From Georgenia thermotolerans (GTDB lineage Bacteria > Actinomycetota > Actinomycetes > Actinomycetales > Actinomycetaceae): a stretch of 64,000 nt of DNA. Made by a program: the position numbers and the translations under genes. The stretch spans positions 46,726-110,725 of the forward strand of contig NZ_VUKF01000009.1 in assembly GCF_009193185.1 (NCBI RefSeq), in the 5' to 3' direction. The notes below the pieces were generated by a model that had not been told where the DNA came from, made no database searches, and worked only from the letters and a program-made list of their open reading frames with translations. Each line of letters starts with the position of its first letter. Position 1 is the stretch's first letter. Positions 17,046 to 24,943 of this stretch are shown here, piece after piece.

Positions 17046-18728
17046 GTGGCGGGCCAGGAACTGGCGCAGCTGGGTATCGGAGTCGTGGTTGTCCTGCTGG
17101 TGGGCTTTTACGGGGGGACGTTCCTCATGTCCACCCGCATCGGCAAGAAGGACGAGGACGCCGACGCGTACATGACGGCCGGCAACAAGGTCGGCTTCGG
17201 CATCTCGGCGGCCAGCATGACCGCCACCTGGATCTGGGCCTCGTCGATGTACGCCTCGGCCACCTCGGGCTACACGTACGGCATCTCCGGGCCGATCCAC
17301 TACGGGCTCTGGGGCGCCCTGATGATCCTGTTCATCTACCCCTTCGGCCGGCGCATCCGGAAGGTGGCGCCCAAGGCGCACACCCTCGCCGAGGTCATGC
17401 ACGCCCGGCACGGCCGCTCGAGCCAGCTGATGCTCGCGGGCTCGAACGTCGTCGGCAGCGTCATCTCGCTGATGTCCAACTTCATCGCCGGCGGTGCGCT
17501 CATCGCGCTGCTGTCCCCGCTGACGTTCATCCAGGGCGTCGTCATCGTGGCCGGCGGGGTCCTGCTCTACACCCTGTGGTCTGGGTTCCGCGCCTCGGTT
17601 CTGACGGACTTCGCCCAGGTCATGGCGATGCTCGGCGCCGTCGCCGTCCTCGTCCCCGCCATCTTCTTCGCGGCCGGCTTCCCGGCCGCGTTCACCAGCG
17701 GTGCCGGGAACCTGACTGAACAACAGGGCTCGTTCTTCTCCTCGGACGCCTTCCTCAACCAGGGCGCGCCCTACATCGCCGCCGTGCTGGCCTACGCGAT
17801 CGGGAACCAGACCATCGCCCAGCGCCTGTTCGCCGTGCGGGAGGACCTCATCAAGCCGACGTTCATCACCGCCACGATCGGTTACGGCGCGATGGTGATC
17901 GGCGTCGGGATGCTCGGGGTCCTGGCCCTGTACCTGGGCATGGAGCCCATGGGCGACGACCCGAACAACCTCGTGCCGCAGATGGCCGCCTCGTTCCTGC
18001 CGCCCATCCTGCTCGCGGTGTTCTTCGTGATGATCATCGGGGCGCTGTCCTCCACCGCGGACTCGGACCTCGCGGCGCTGTCCTCGATCGTGATGGCCGA
18101 TGTCTACGGCCAGAACGTGGCCGGCAAGGACAAGGCCAACCCCCGGACGATGCTGCTCGTCGGGCGGGTGACGATGATCGTCGCCACCGCAGTGGCGGTC
18201 GCGTTCGCCAGCCTGCAGCTGAACATCCTCGACCTGCTCGTCTTCGTCGGGGCCCTCTGGGGCGCCCTCGTCTTCCCGGTCATCGCCAGCTTCTACTGGG
18301 ACAAGGTCACCAACAAGGCGTTCACCGTCGCTGTGATCGCCGCGCTGGTCGCCTTCCTGCCCGTGCGGTTCGGCCTGGTGCCGCTCGGCGGCGGCGTCGG
18401 CATCGTCGTCGACGTGCTCGCCGTCATCGGCATCGGCGTCGTGCTGGGCCTGATGGCCTTCGGGTTCTTCGGCCTGAGGGTCGCCAAGATCGTCGGCGCG
18501 GTCGCCATCGTGCTCGCGGCGCCGTTCGCCGTCGGAGCCCTACACGAGTACGCGACGCTCAGCGCCTCGCTGCTCGCCTACGCCGTGAGCACCCTCGTCT
18601 GCTACTTCATGTCGTTCCGGGCCAAGGAGTCCTTCGACTTCGCGCTCATCGAGCAGCGCACCGGCGACTTCGACCAGGACGACGTGGCCGGGGACGTCCC
18701 GGCCGTCACCATGACCCGCACCAACTGA
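17046..18728 (+). CDS. Sodium:solute symporter family protein (SSS)
   Basis: A 560-residue secondary transporter with about 13-14 membrane segments. Family features are the N-terminal DADAYMTAGNKVGFGISAAS, WIWASSMYASATSGYTYGIS, the sodium-site region VFFVMIIGALSSTADSDLAA and WDKVTNKAF near the end. These resemble the urea, polyamine or nucleoside-like SSS branch, but the solute is not determinable. GTG 17046 is chosen because GAGGGTGGAG precedes it and the first membrane helix then starts at residue 8. A 42-residue partner gene follows after 15 bases. Confidence 0.9.
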   Translation: MAGQELAQLGIGVVVVLLVGFYGGTFLMSTRIGKKDEDADAYMTAGNKVGFGISAASMTATWIWASSMYASATSGYTYGISGPIHYGLWGALMILFIYPFGRRIRKVAPKAHTLAEVMHARHGRSSQLMLAGSNVVGSVISLMSNFIAGGALIALLSPLTFIQGVVIVAGGVLLYTLWSGFRASVLTDFAQVMAMLGAVAVLVPAIFFAAGFPAAFTSGAGNLTEQQGSFFSSDAFLNQGAPYIAAVLAYAIGNQTIAQRLFAVREDLIKPTFITATIGYGAMVIGVGMLGVLALYLGMEPMGDDPNNLVPQMAASFLPPILLAVFFVMIIGALSSTADSDLAALSSIVMADVYGQNVAGKDKANPRTMLLVGRVTMIVATAVAVAFASLQLNILDLLVFVGALWGALVFPVIASFYWDKVTNKAFTVAVIAALVAFLPVRFGLVPLGGGVGIVVDVLAVIGIGVVLGLMAFGFFGLRVAKIVGAVAIVLAAPFAVGALHEYATLSASLLAYAVSTLVCYFMSFRAKESFDFALIEQRTGDFDQDDVAGDVPAVTMTRTN

Positions 18729-18743
18729 CACCAGGAGGATCGG

Positions 18744-18872
18744 ATGGAAACCATGCTCAGCGCTTACGTGCTCATGTGGCCGGCGGCGGTGTTCGTCATC
18801 ATGACCGTCATCGCCCGCGGCTTCGCCAAGGACGTGCGCGAGGCGCGCGAGGAGGGGCGCGACGTCATCTGA
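18744..18872 (+). CDS. Symporter small accessory subunit (42 aa)
   Basis: A tiny gene with a strong ribosome site (CAGGAGGA at 18732-18739) directly after the symporter. The product is METMLSAYVLMWPAAVFVIM followed by a short basic/acidic amphipathic tail ending EEGRDVI: one membrane helix and a cytosolic tail. Small proteins of this layout are often found next to SSS transporters in actinobacteria and are annotated as putative transporter small subunits. It probably associates with the symporter in the membrane; whether it is needed for transport is not known here. Confidence 0.8.
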   Translation: METMLSAYVLMWPAAVFVIMTVIARGFAKDVREAREEGRDVI

Positions 18873-18926
18873 GTCGTGGCGTCCGGGGGCGCCCCGGGGG
18901 TGGTGGTGCTGGGCGATCAGACCGGC

Positions 18927-18974
18927 GGGGTGGGCTCGCCCAGCAGTACCATCCCAGCGGGAACTGGCCGTCCG
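18927..18974 (-). repeat. Short repeat, copy 2 (intergenic)
   Basis: A diverged second copy of 16257-16305. Read on the minus strand it would encode GMVLLGEPTPPV, as at the end of the small protein gene, but no intact gene leads into it. It may be a gene remnant or part of a mobile short repeat together with the adjoining palindrome. Confidence 0.6.
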
Positions 18975-18976
18975 GT

Positions 18977-19034
18977 CGAGTGTGACGAAGTTGTGGTGTC
19001 GAGGCACCAATTGACGGCAACTTCGTCGCACTCG
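18977..19034. repeat. Long imperfect palindrome (MITE- or REP-like)
   Basis: Arms 18977-18993 and 19018-19034 pair over 17 bases with a single G-T position. Inside the loop a second inverted repeat, TGGTG and CACCA (18994-18998, 19005-19009), is nested. The element lies between the symporter partner gene and the convergent GntR gene, where it could act as a bidirectional terminator or be a small mobile repeat. Confidence 0.7.
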
Positions 19035-19088
19035 CCGAGGTGGGGCGGTGCGCTCGCCGAGATGGGGCACTCTCGGCCGACATGGGCC
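19031..19088. repeat. Direct repeats next to the palindrome
   Basis: CTCGCCGAGGTGGGGCG at 19031-19047 recurs with two differences at 19053-19069, a 22-base period, and a weaker third copy occurs at about 19071-19088. They abut the right arm of the palindrome. No function is evident; they could be protein-binding sites or remnants of a repeat element. Confidence 0.5.
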
Positions 19089-19125
19089 GGCACATGTCGA
19101 CGTTGTGCCCTGCGACGCGGGCGCG

Positions 19126-19878
19126 CTACCTGATACCGACGTAGAAACGCGACTGGTCGCTGCGGTGCAGCGCGTAGTACCACTCGAACCGATTGCCGTC
19201 CTTGTCCCACACCACCGACTCGATCCCTAGCAGCGGCGTGCCCGGCTCCACCTCGAGCAGGTTGGCCTCCTCGGCGGAGGGGATGACGGCCTCGAGCCAC
19301 CGGTCCGCGCCGGCGGCCTCGATGCCGTAACGCCGTCGGAGGGTCTCGTACAGCGAGCGGTTCTCGAGCTTCGCCCGGTCCAGGCCGGGCACGTACTGCT
19401 CGGGCAGCGCCGTCCGGACGAGGAGCCAGGGGACGCCGTCCACGACGCGCAGGCGGCGCAGGCGCACCACCCGCTCGTCCTCGCCGAGGTTGAGCGCCAT
19501 CGCCTCCTCGGGGCTCGCCGGCCCGGCCCCCTGGTCGAGGACGGTTGTCATGACACGCCTGCCGCTCGCCAGCAGGTCGGCGGCGGACCCCGTCACGGAG
19601 CCGACGAAGCGCACGTCCGTGCGATCCGGTGACACGAAGGCGCCCTTGCCCTTGATCTTGTAGATCAGGCGCTCCTGGACGAGCTCGGCGAGCGCCTCGC
19701 GGACAACGGTCCGTGACACGCCGTAGATCTCGCTCAGCTCTGCCTCGGAGGGCAGCGCCTGGTCGGCGACGTACTGACCGCTTGTGATGCGGTCGCGCAG
19801 GGAATGCATGAGCTGCATCCACAACGGATCGCTGGACGCGCGGTCGAGCGTGTTCCCACGCGTGGCGAGCTGTGGCAC
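19126..19878 (-). CDS. GntR-family transcriptional regulator with UTRA domain
   Basis: A 250-residue regulator. The N-terminal winged helix-turn-helix reads LRDRITSGQYVADQALPSEA, then YGVSRTVVREALAELVQE and KGKGAFV, as in GntR. The C-terminal about 160 residues match the UTRA effector-binding fold (HutC subfamily), which usually senses a sugar or sugar phosphate. It is divergent from the sugar/polyol operon beginning at 20241, and the gap contains an 18-bp palindrome downstream of a promoter. Repression of that operon, relieved by a pathway intermediate, is the natural inference. Confidence 0.9.
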   Translation of the reverse strand: MPQLATRGNTLDRASSDPLWMQLMHSLRDRITSGQYVADQALPSEAELSEIYGVSRTVVREALAELVQERLIYKIKGKGAFVSPDRTDVRFVGSVTGSAADLLASGRRVMTTVLDQGAGPASPEEAMALNLGEDERVVRLRRLRVVDGVPWLLVRTALPEQYVPGLDRAKLENRSLYETLRRRYGIEAAGADRWLEAVIPSAEEANLLEVEPGTPLLGIESVVWDKDGNRFEWYYALHRSDQSRFYVGIR

Positions 19879-19984
19879 GCGGGTCCCCCTGACCTGTTCG
19901 CTGCTCGGAGTTTGGACGGCTTGTCATGATACCTCCCGCCTCGCCGGCCCGTGACCGCCATGCAATCTCGCCGAGCGGGCGCTG

Positions 19985-20014
19985 TTGACAGGACCGAAGT
20001 CCCGCCCGTAGGTT
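19985..20014 (+). promoter_or_regulatory. Sigma-70 type promoter of the sugar/polyol operon
   Basis: TTGACA at 19985-19990 is a perfect -35 box; TAGGTT at 20009-20014, 18 bases on, is an acceptable -10 box. The start site would fall close to or within the palindromic operator at 20029-20046. That leaves a leader of about 215 bases before the GTG at 20241, in which I see no gene. Confidence 0.65.
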
Positions 20015-20028
20015 CGCCTGTCATTACA

Positions 20029-20046
20029 GGTCGGTACGTACCGACC
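20029..20046. promoter_or_regulatory. Operator palindrome, probably for the GntR regulator
   Basis: GGTCGGTACGTACCGACC is a perfect 18-bp palindrome placed just downstream of the -10 box, a position where a bound repressor would block transcription. HutC-type GntR proteins commonly bind palindromes of GGT...ACC type. Assignment to the divergent regulator is inferred from position. Confidence 0.7.
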
Positions 20047-20240
20047 GGTCCTGCATGACTCCTACCGGAGCCCCTGGGACCACCCGAGGACGACTCGCCA
20101 CGGACCGCCGGACCACAACGGCGCGCCGGCGGGAGGTGGCCGACCGTCCTCAGCTGCACCCCCATATCCAGACCGCGCCAGCCGGCGCGTGTCGGCCCTG
20201 CCCCGACCAGACCGCACAGCCGCGGTCGCCTGGAGGAACA

Positions 20241-21329
20241 GTGAAGAAGAACGTGAAACGGCGGCTGCTCGCCGCCACGGCCGTCATCGCGATGGCTGCC
20301 CTCAGCGCCTGCAGCTCGGCCGAGGGTGAGACCGCGACGGGCGGGAGCGGCGAGTCCGACGCGCCCTTCATCGCCCTGAGCAACGGCTTCATCGGCAACA
20401 GCTGGCGCCAGACGCTCGTGCGCTCCTTCGAGGAGACCGCCGAGCAGCTCAAGACCGACGGCGTCATCAGCGGCTACCAGGCGGTCAACGCCCCCGGTGA
20501 GAACGACGCCACCGAGCAGATCAGCCAGATCCGCAGCCTCATCCTGCAGGACCCCGACGCCCTGCTCATCGTGCCGGCCTCGCCCACCGCGCTGGTGCCG
20601 GTCATCGAGGAGGCCTGCGCCGCGGACATCACCGTCGTCGTGCTGGACTCCGAGATCGACGCCCCGTGTGCACATGTCGTCCGCAACTCCTACGACGACT
20701 GGGGCCGGGAGTCCACCATTCACGCCCTGGAGGCCATCGGCGGCAAGGGCAACATCATCAACAACCGCGGCGTCGTCGGCTCCCAGCCCGAGCAGCTCTT
20801 CTACGCCACGCAGCAGGAGATCTTCGCCGAGTACCCCGACGTCAACGTCGTCAGCGAGGTCAACGGCTTCTGCGACTCCGGCACCACCCAGCAGGAGCTC
20901 GTCGCGATCCTGGCCTCCATGCCCGAGATCGCCGCCGTCCCCGGGTGCGCCAGCGGCATGGGCGTCGCCCAGGCCTTCCAGTCCGCCGGCCGCGACGTGC
21001 CCGTCGTCGTCTTCGACACCAGCGGCGCGAACCTGCAGTACTGGAAGGACTCGGGCATCGACAACGGCTCCTACGCCACGATCACCGACCCGGGCCAGTC
21101 GGTCGCCGCGCTCTACGTGGCCCTGGAGCTGCTCGACGGCAAGGAGGTCCCCGAGGAGCTGATCCTCCCGCTCGTCTACATCCCGATGGAGGACCGCGAC
21201 GCCTGGCTCGCCACGCTCGGCCCGGACGACTACGCCGCCTACCCCTGGACCCGTGAGCTGATCCAGGAGCAGATCGAGGCCGTCCAGAACGGCACCGAGG
21301 CCCCGCGCCCGCCGACACCGGCCGCCTGA
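20241..21329 (+). CDS. Sugar ABC transporter substrate-binding lipoprotein
   Basis: The 362-residue precursor has a basic start, a hydrophobic segment and lipobox ALSAC, so it is a lipid-anchored binding protein outside the membrane. The mature part (FIALSNGFIGNSWRQTLVRS, QIRSLILQDPDALLIVPASP) belongs to the type 1 periplasmic-binding (RbsB/LsrB-like) fold for monosaccharides or polyols. GTG 20241 follows a strong GGAGGA (20232-20237). It is the first gene of the operon controlled by the GntR regulator. The ligand is unknown; AI-2-like molecules, erythritol-like polyols or pentoses are all possible. Confidence 0.88.
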   Translation: MKKNVKRRLLAATAVIAMAALSACSSAEGETATGGSGESDAPFIALSNGFIGNSWRQTLVRSFEETAEQLKTDGVISGYQAVNAPGENDATEQISQIRSLILQDPDALLIVPASPTALVPVIEEACAADITVVVLDSEIDAPCAHVVRNSYDDWGRESTIHALEAIGGKGNIINNRGVVGSQPEQLFYATQQEIFAEYPDVNVVSEVNGFCDSGTTQQELVAILASMPEIAAVPGCASGMGVAQAFQSAGRDVPVVVFDTSGANLQYWKDSGIDNGSYATITDPGQSVAALYVALELLDGKEVPEELILPLVYIPMEDRDAWLATLGPDDYAAYPWTRELIQEQIEAVQNGTEAPRPPTPAA

Positions 21330-21370
21330 GCGCGGCCCATCGCACCCATCGACGAGGAGAGGAGTGAGTG

Positions 21371-22897
21371 GTGACGCACACCCTGGCCGAGCAACAGGCC
21401 GCACCGGCGCATGACGCGAGCATGCTCATCGAGGCGCGCGGCGTGACGAAGTCCTACGGGCGCACGCGGGCGCTGGCCGGGGTGGACCTCACCCTCGCCC
21501 GCGGCGAGATCCTCGGGCTGGTCGGCCACAACGGCGCCGGCAAGAGCACGCTCGTGCGGGCCATCGCCGGGCTGGAAGGCATCGACGGCGGCGCGTTGCG
21601 CGTGGCCGGCACCGACCGGTCGCGGGGGTACACCCTGGCGGCGGCCGAGGCCCTGGGGGTGCGCCTGGCCTACCAGGAGCTCTCCCTCGCCCCGGACCTC
21701 ACGGTGGCCGAGAACGCCTACCTCTCCTACCGCGGTGCGCTGCCGCGCCTGACCTGGCAGCGCACCGCGGGACGGCGGATCGCCCGGGCGCTGGACGAGA
21801 TCTTCCCCGGGCACGGCATCTCGGTCCACGCCCGCGTGGGCGAGCTGCCGATGCCCAAGCGTCAGATGGTCGAGATCGCCCGCGCCACGCTCGCCGACGA
21901 CGTGTCCCTGCTCATCCTCGACGAGCCGACCGAGTCCCTCGGCCCGGACGCCGCGGCGAGCATGTACGCCCACGTGCACCGGATGACCGCCGCGGGCGCC
22001 TCGGTGCTGCTCATCTCCCACCGCATGGGCGAGGTGCTCGCGCACTGCGACCGGGTGGCGGTGCTCCAGGACGGGCGCGTCACCGCCGTGCGGCCGGCCC
22101 GCGAGGTGGACGAGCACACGGTGCTGCGCCTCATGGGCGGGGAGGTCCACGCCGCCGCCGAGCAGCGGGCGCCCGCGCCGGCCGCCGCGGCCCGCGCCGG
22201 GGAACCGGTGGTGCGCTTCCCCGTCGGGCGCCGCGGCGCGGGGACCCTCGAGGTCCTTCCCGGGGAGATCGTCGGCCTGGCCGGCCTCGCCGGCCAGGGC
22301 CAGCAGGAGCTCCTCGAGCGGCTGTGGCGCCCCGGCCTGCGAGCCCTGTCCCGAGCCGGGGCGTCCGTGCCCCGCAGCAAGGCCTTCGTGCCCGGGGACC
22401 GGCAGACCTCCGGGATCCTGCCGCTGTGGACCGTCGCGCAGAACATCGCGGTCGGCACCATGCGCCGCCTCGCGCGCGCCGGCGTCATCCCGCGCGCCGG
22501 TGAGCAGGACGCCGTCGCCACCTGGGTCGAGCGCCTCGCCGTCAAGGGCGGCGCCGCCGCGCCCATCCTCAGCCTCTCCGGCGGCAACCAGCAGAAGGTG
22601 CTGGTGGCGCGCGCCTTCGCGTCCGACGCCCGGCTGATCCTGCTCGACGACCCCTTCCGCGGGGTCGACGTGCAGACCAAGAACGAGATCTACGCGCGCA
22701 TGCGGGCCGAGGCCGAGCGCGGCCGGTCGATCGTCTGGTACTCGACCGAGAACTCCGAGATGGCCCACTGCGACCGCGCCTACGTCTTCCGGGCCGGCGA
22801 GATCGTCGCCGAGCTCCGCAGGCCCGACATCACCGAGGAACGCATCGTCGCCGAGTCCTTCGCGGCGATCGAGGACGGGGAGGAAGTCCATGTCTAG
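21371..22897 (+). CDS. Sugar ABC transporter double ATP-binding protein (RbsA/MglA/LsrA type)
   Basis: The 508 residues hold two ATPase halves. The first has Walker A GHNGAGKST and Walker B LLILDEPTESLG, with a degenerate signature (LPMPKRQMVEIARAT). The second has the usual degenerate Walker A region (GLAGLAGQGQQELLERL) but a good signature (LSLSGGNQQKVLVARAF) and Walker B LILLDDPFRGVD. This asymmetry is normal for the family. GTG 21371 is preferred over GTG 21368 because of the spacing to AGGAG at 21360-21364. It overlaps the first permease gene by eight bases. Confidence 0.92.
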   Translation: MTHTLAEQQAAPAHDASMLIEARGVTKSYGRTRALAGVDLTLARGEILGLVGHNGAGKSTLVRAIAGLEGIDGGALRVAGTDRSRGYTLAAAEALGVRLAYQELSLAPDLTVAENAYLSYRGALPRLTWQRTAGRRIARALDEIFPGHGISVHARVGELPMPKRQMVEIARATLADDVSLLILDEPTESLGPDAAASMYAHVHRMTAAGASVLLISHRMGEVLAHCDRVAVLQDGRVTAVRPAREVDEHTVLRLMGGEVHAAAEQRAPAPAAAARAGEPVVRFPVGRRGAGTLEVLPGEIVGLAGLAGQGQQELLERLWRPGLRALSRAGASVPRSKAFVPGDRQTSGILPLWTVAQNIAVGTMRRLARAGVIPRAGEQDAVATWVERLAVKGGAAAPILSLSGGNQQKVLVARAFASDARLILLDDPFRGVDVQTKNEIYARMRAEAERGRSIVWYSTENSEMAHCDRAYVFRAGEIVAELRRPDITEERIVAESFAAIEDGEEVHV

Positions 22898-23870
22898 CGC
22901 CGCGCCCGCCGCGCCGCGGCTGCCCGAGCTGCGCGACGCCCTGAGCGTCCGGCGCCGCCGCCTGGCCCCGCCGACCCTCGCCCTGGTCACGCTCGTCGCG
23001 ATGGTCGCCGTCGGCGCCAACCTGCAGCCCGCCATCCTGACCGTGCACGGGATGACGATGATGCTGATGTCCGCCGTCCCGCTGGTCATCGCCGCCCTCG
23101 CGCAGATGATCATCATGGCGGTGGGGGACATCGACCTCGGCGTCGGCGCCCTCGTCGGGCTGGTGACGGTCATCGCCGCCACCTGGCTCGCCACCGCCCC
23201 GGCGCTCGGCGCGCTCGCCCTGGTCGGGATCGTGGTCCTCTACGCCCTCATGGCGGTCGCCGTCCAGCTGCGCAACGTCCCCTCGATCATCACCACGCTC
23301 GGCATGAGCTTCGTCTGGCTCGGCCTGGGGCTGATGATCCTGCCGACCCCGGGCGGGGCGGTGGCGCCCTGGCAGAGTGCGCTGGCCTCCTGGCGGCCCG
23401 AGGGCGTGCCGGCGCCGCTGGTGATCATCGCCGTCGCAACCGCCGTGGTCGCCCTGGTCGCCCACGGCAGCCGCTTCGGGGTCCGGCTGCGGGCGCTGGG
23501 CTCCGACGCGCGGACCCTCACCCGGTCGGGTCGCTCGACCCTGGCCACCCGCGTGGGCGCCTACGTCCTCGCCGCCGTCCTGCTGATCGTCGCGGGCCTG
23601 ATGCTGGCGGGCCAGACCCGCACCGGCGACATCAACTCCGCGAACAACTACGCGCTGATCACCATCGCGGCCGTCATCCTCGGCGGCGGCACCTTCGCGG
23701 GCGGGCAGGCGGTGCCCGTCGGCACGGCCTTCGGGGGCATGACGCTGGGCCTGATCGGCGTGCTGCTGAGCCTGATGAGCCTGTCCTCCAACCTCCAGTC
23801 CGCGGCCCAGGGCCTCATCGTCCTCGCGGTGCTCGCGGGCCGCGTCCTCACGGAACGGCTGACCCGATGA
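22890..23870 (+). CDS. Sugar ABC transporter permease 1 (LsrC/RbsC type)
   Basis: A 326-residue membrane protein with about ten hydrophobic segments. It has the family motif region VPLVIAALAQMIIMAVGDIDLG (ending in the conserved DLGVG) and ALITIAAVILGGGTFAGGQ near the C-terminus, both typical of the RbsC/LsrC permeases. ATG 22890 overlaps the ATPase gene and is preceded by GGGGAGGAAG. The next permease gene starts inside its stop codon (ATGA). Confidence 0.9.
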   Translation: MSSAAPAAPRLPELRDALSVRRRRLAPPTLALVTLVAMVAVGANLQPAILTVHGMTMMLMSAVPLVIAALAQMIIMAVGDIDLGVGALVGLVTVIAATWLATAPALGALALVGIVVLYALMAVAVQLRNVPSIITTLGMSFVWLGLGLMILPTPGGAVAPWQSALASWRPEGVPAPLVIIAVATAVVALVAHGSRFGVRLRALGSDARTLTRSGRSTLATRVGAYVLAAVLLIVAGLMLAGQTRTGDINSANNYALITIAAVILGGGTFAGGQAVPVGTAFGGMTLGLIGVLLSLMSLSSNLQSAAQGLIVLAVLAGRVLTERLTR

Positions 23871-24943
23871 CGACCACCACCACCCGGCCCACCCGCCGCT
23901 CCCTCGCTACCCCCGCCCAGCCCCGCACCGCACCGCCGTGGATCTGGTCCGTGCTCGGCGCCGTCGCGGTGTGGCTGACCATCGTCGCGATCGGCGGCGG
24001 CTCGGGGTGGAACGCCCTCTCCCAGGTGCTCACCCTGGCCCCGTTCCTGGTGCTGGTCGGCATCGGGCAGATGCTCGTCATCACGCTCGGGCCGGGCAAC
24101 ATCGACGTGTCCGTCGGCGCCGTCGTCAGCCTCGCCTCCTACGTCTCGGTGATCGCCGCGGCCGCGACCGGCAGCGCCGTCCTCGGCCTGCTCGTCGGCG
24201 CCGCGGCGGGCGGGGCCGTGGGCGCGGCCAGCAGCCTCAGCATCATCGCGCTGCGCGTGCCGCCCATCATCGCCACGCTGGCCACCAGCCTGATCGCCGC
24301 GTCGGTCACCTCCGTCCTCGCGGACGGCATGGCCGCCCACCCCGACGCCGGCCTCCGGGCATTCGTCAACCACCGCGTCGCCGGCGTCCCGCTGCTCGCG
24401 ATCGCCGTCGCCCTGCTCACCGTCGCCGTCGCCTGGGCGCTGCGGCGCACCGTCTACGGCCGCTCGGTGCTCGCCACCGGGCAGAACGCCACCGCCGCCG
24501 GCAAGGCCGGCATCCCGGTGGGCACCACCCGGGCCGCCACCTACGTGCTCAGCGGCGTGACCGCCGGGCTGGCCGGGTCCCTGCTCGCGGCCTTCATCTC
24601 GCCCGCGCAGAACCTCGGCAGCTCCTACCTGCTCGACTCCGTTGCCGTCGTCGTCATCGGCGGCACCCTCATCGCCGGCGGCCGCGCCGTCCCGGCGGGG
24701 CTGTGGGGCGGGGCGCTGTTCTTCAGCCTGCTCTCGGGGCTGCTGAACCTCGTCGGCTGGAGCGTCGGCGCCCAGAACATCCTCAAGGGCGTGCTCGTCG
24801 TCCTCGTCGTCGTCATCTCCGCCGGGCCGCTGCTCCGGCGCCGGCGCAGCACGCCCACGACGATCGCCCCCACCACCCAGACCCCCTCCGGCGCGGACCC
24901 GCGCCCGGAGACCACCCCGACAGAAGGAGAGCCTCGTGGCTGA
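23867..24943 (+). CDS. Sugar ABC transporter permease 2 (LsrD/RbsC type)
   Basis: The second permease, 358 residues and about ten membrane segments, pairs with the preceding one as LsrC/LsrD do. It carries LGPGNIDVSVGAVVSLASY, the DVSVG equivalent of the family motif, and YLLDSVAVVVIGGTLIAGGR. Two different permeases plus one double ATPase is the Lsr and Ery-like layout, rather than the single-permease Rbs layout. The C-terminal 40 residues are a Thr/Pro-rich cytosolic tail. The stop overlaps the aldolase gene by eight bases. Confidence 0.9.
   Translation: MTTTTTRPTRRSLATPAQPRTAPPWIWSVLGAVAVWLTIVAIGGGSGWNALSQVLTLAPFLVLVGIGQMLVITLGPGNIDVSVGAVVSLASYVSVIAAAATGSAVLGLLVGAAAGGAVGAASSLSIIALRVPPIIATLATSLIAASVTSVLADGMAAHPDAGLRAFVNHRVAGVPLLAIAVALLTVAVAWALRRTVYGRSVLATGQNATAAGKAGIPVGTTRAATYVLSGVTAGLAGSLLAAFISPAQNLGSSYLLDSVAVVVIGGTLIAGGRAVPAGLWGGALFFSLLSGLLNLVGWSVGAQNILKGVLVVLVVVISAGPLLRRRRSTPTTIAPTTQTPSGADPRPETTPTEGEPRG

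Noticed and set aside
18876..19125. A small gene in the repeat region (several short frames on both strands)
   Set aside because: The frames lack ribosome sites, give Arg/Pro-rich shadows and cross the palindrome and direct repeats; no homology-like motif is visible.
19879..20240. A short gene in the leader of the sugar operon (frame from 20055)
   Set aside because: It is in frame with the binding protein and would give it a Thr/Arg-rich extension before the lipoprotein signal; GGAGGA and the signal peptide clearly fix the start at 20241.
20250..20259. A second parS-like site (AACGTGAAAC) at the start of the binding-protein gene
   Set aside because: Only one half of the palindrome is present; the left half is AAGAAG-like and is explained by the lysine-rich signal peptide.
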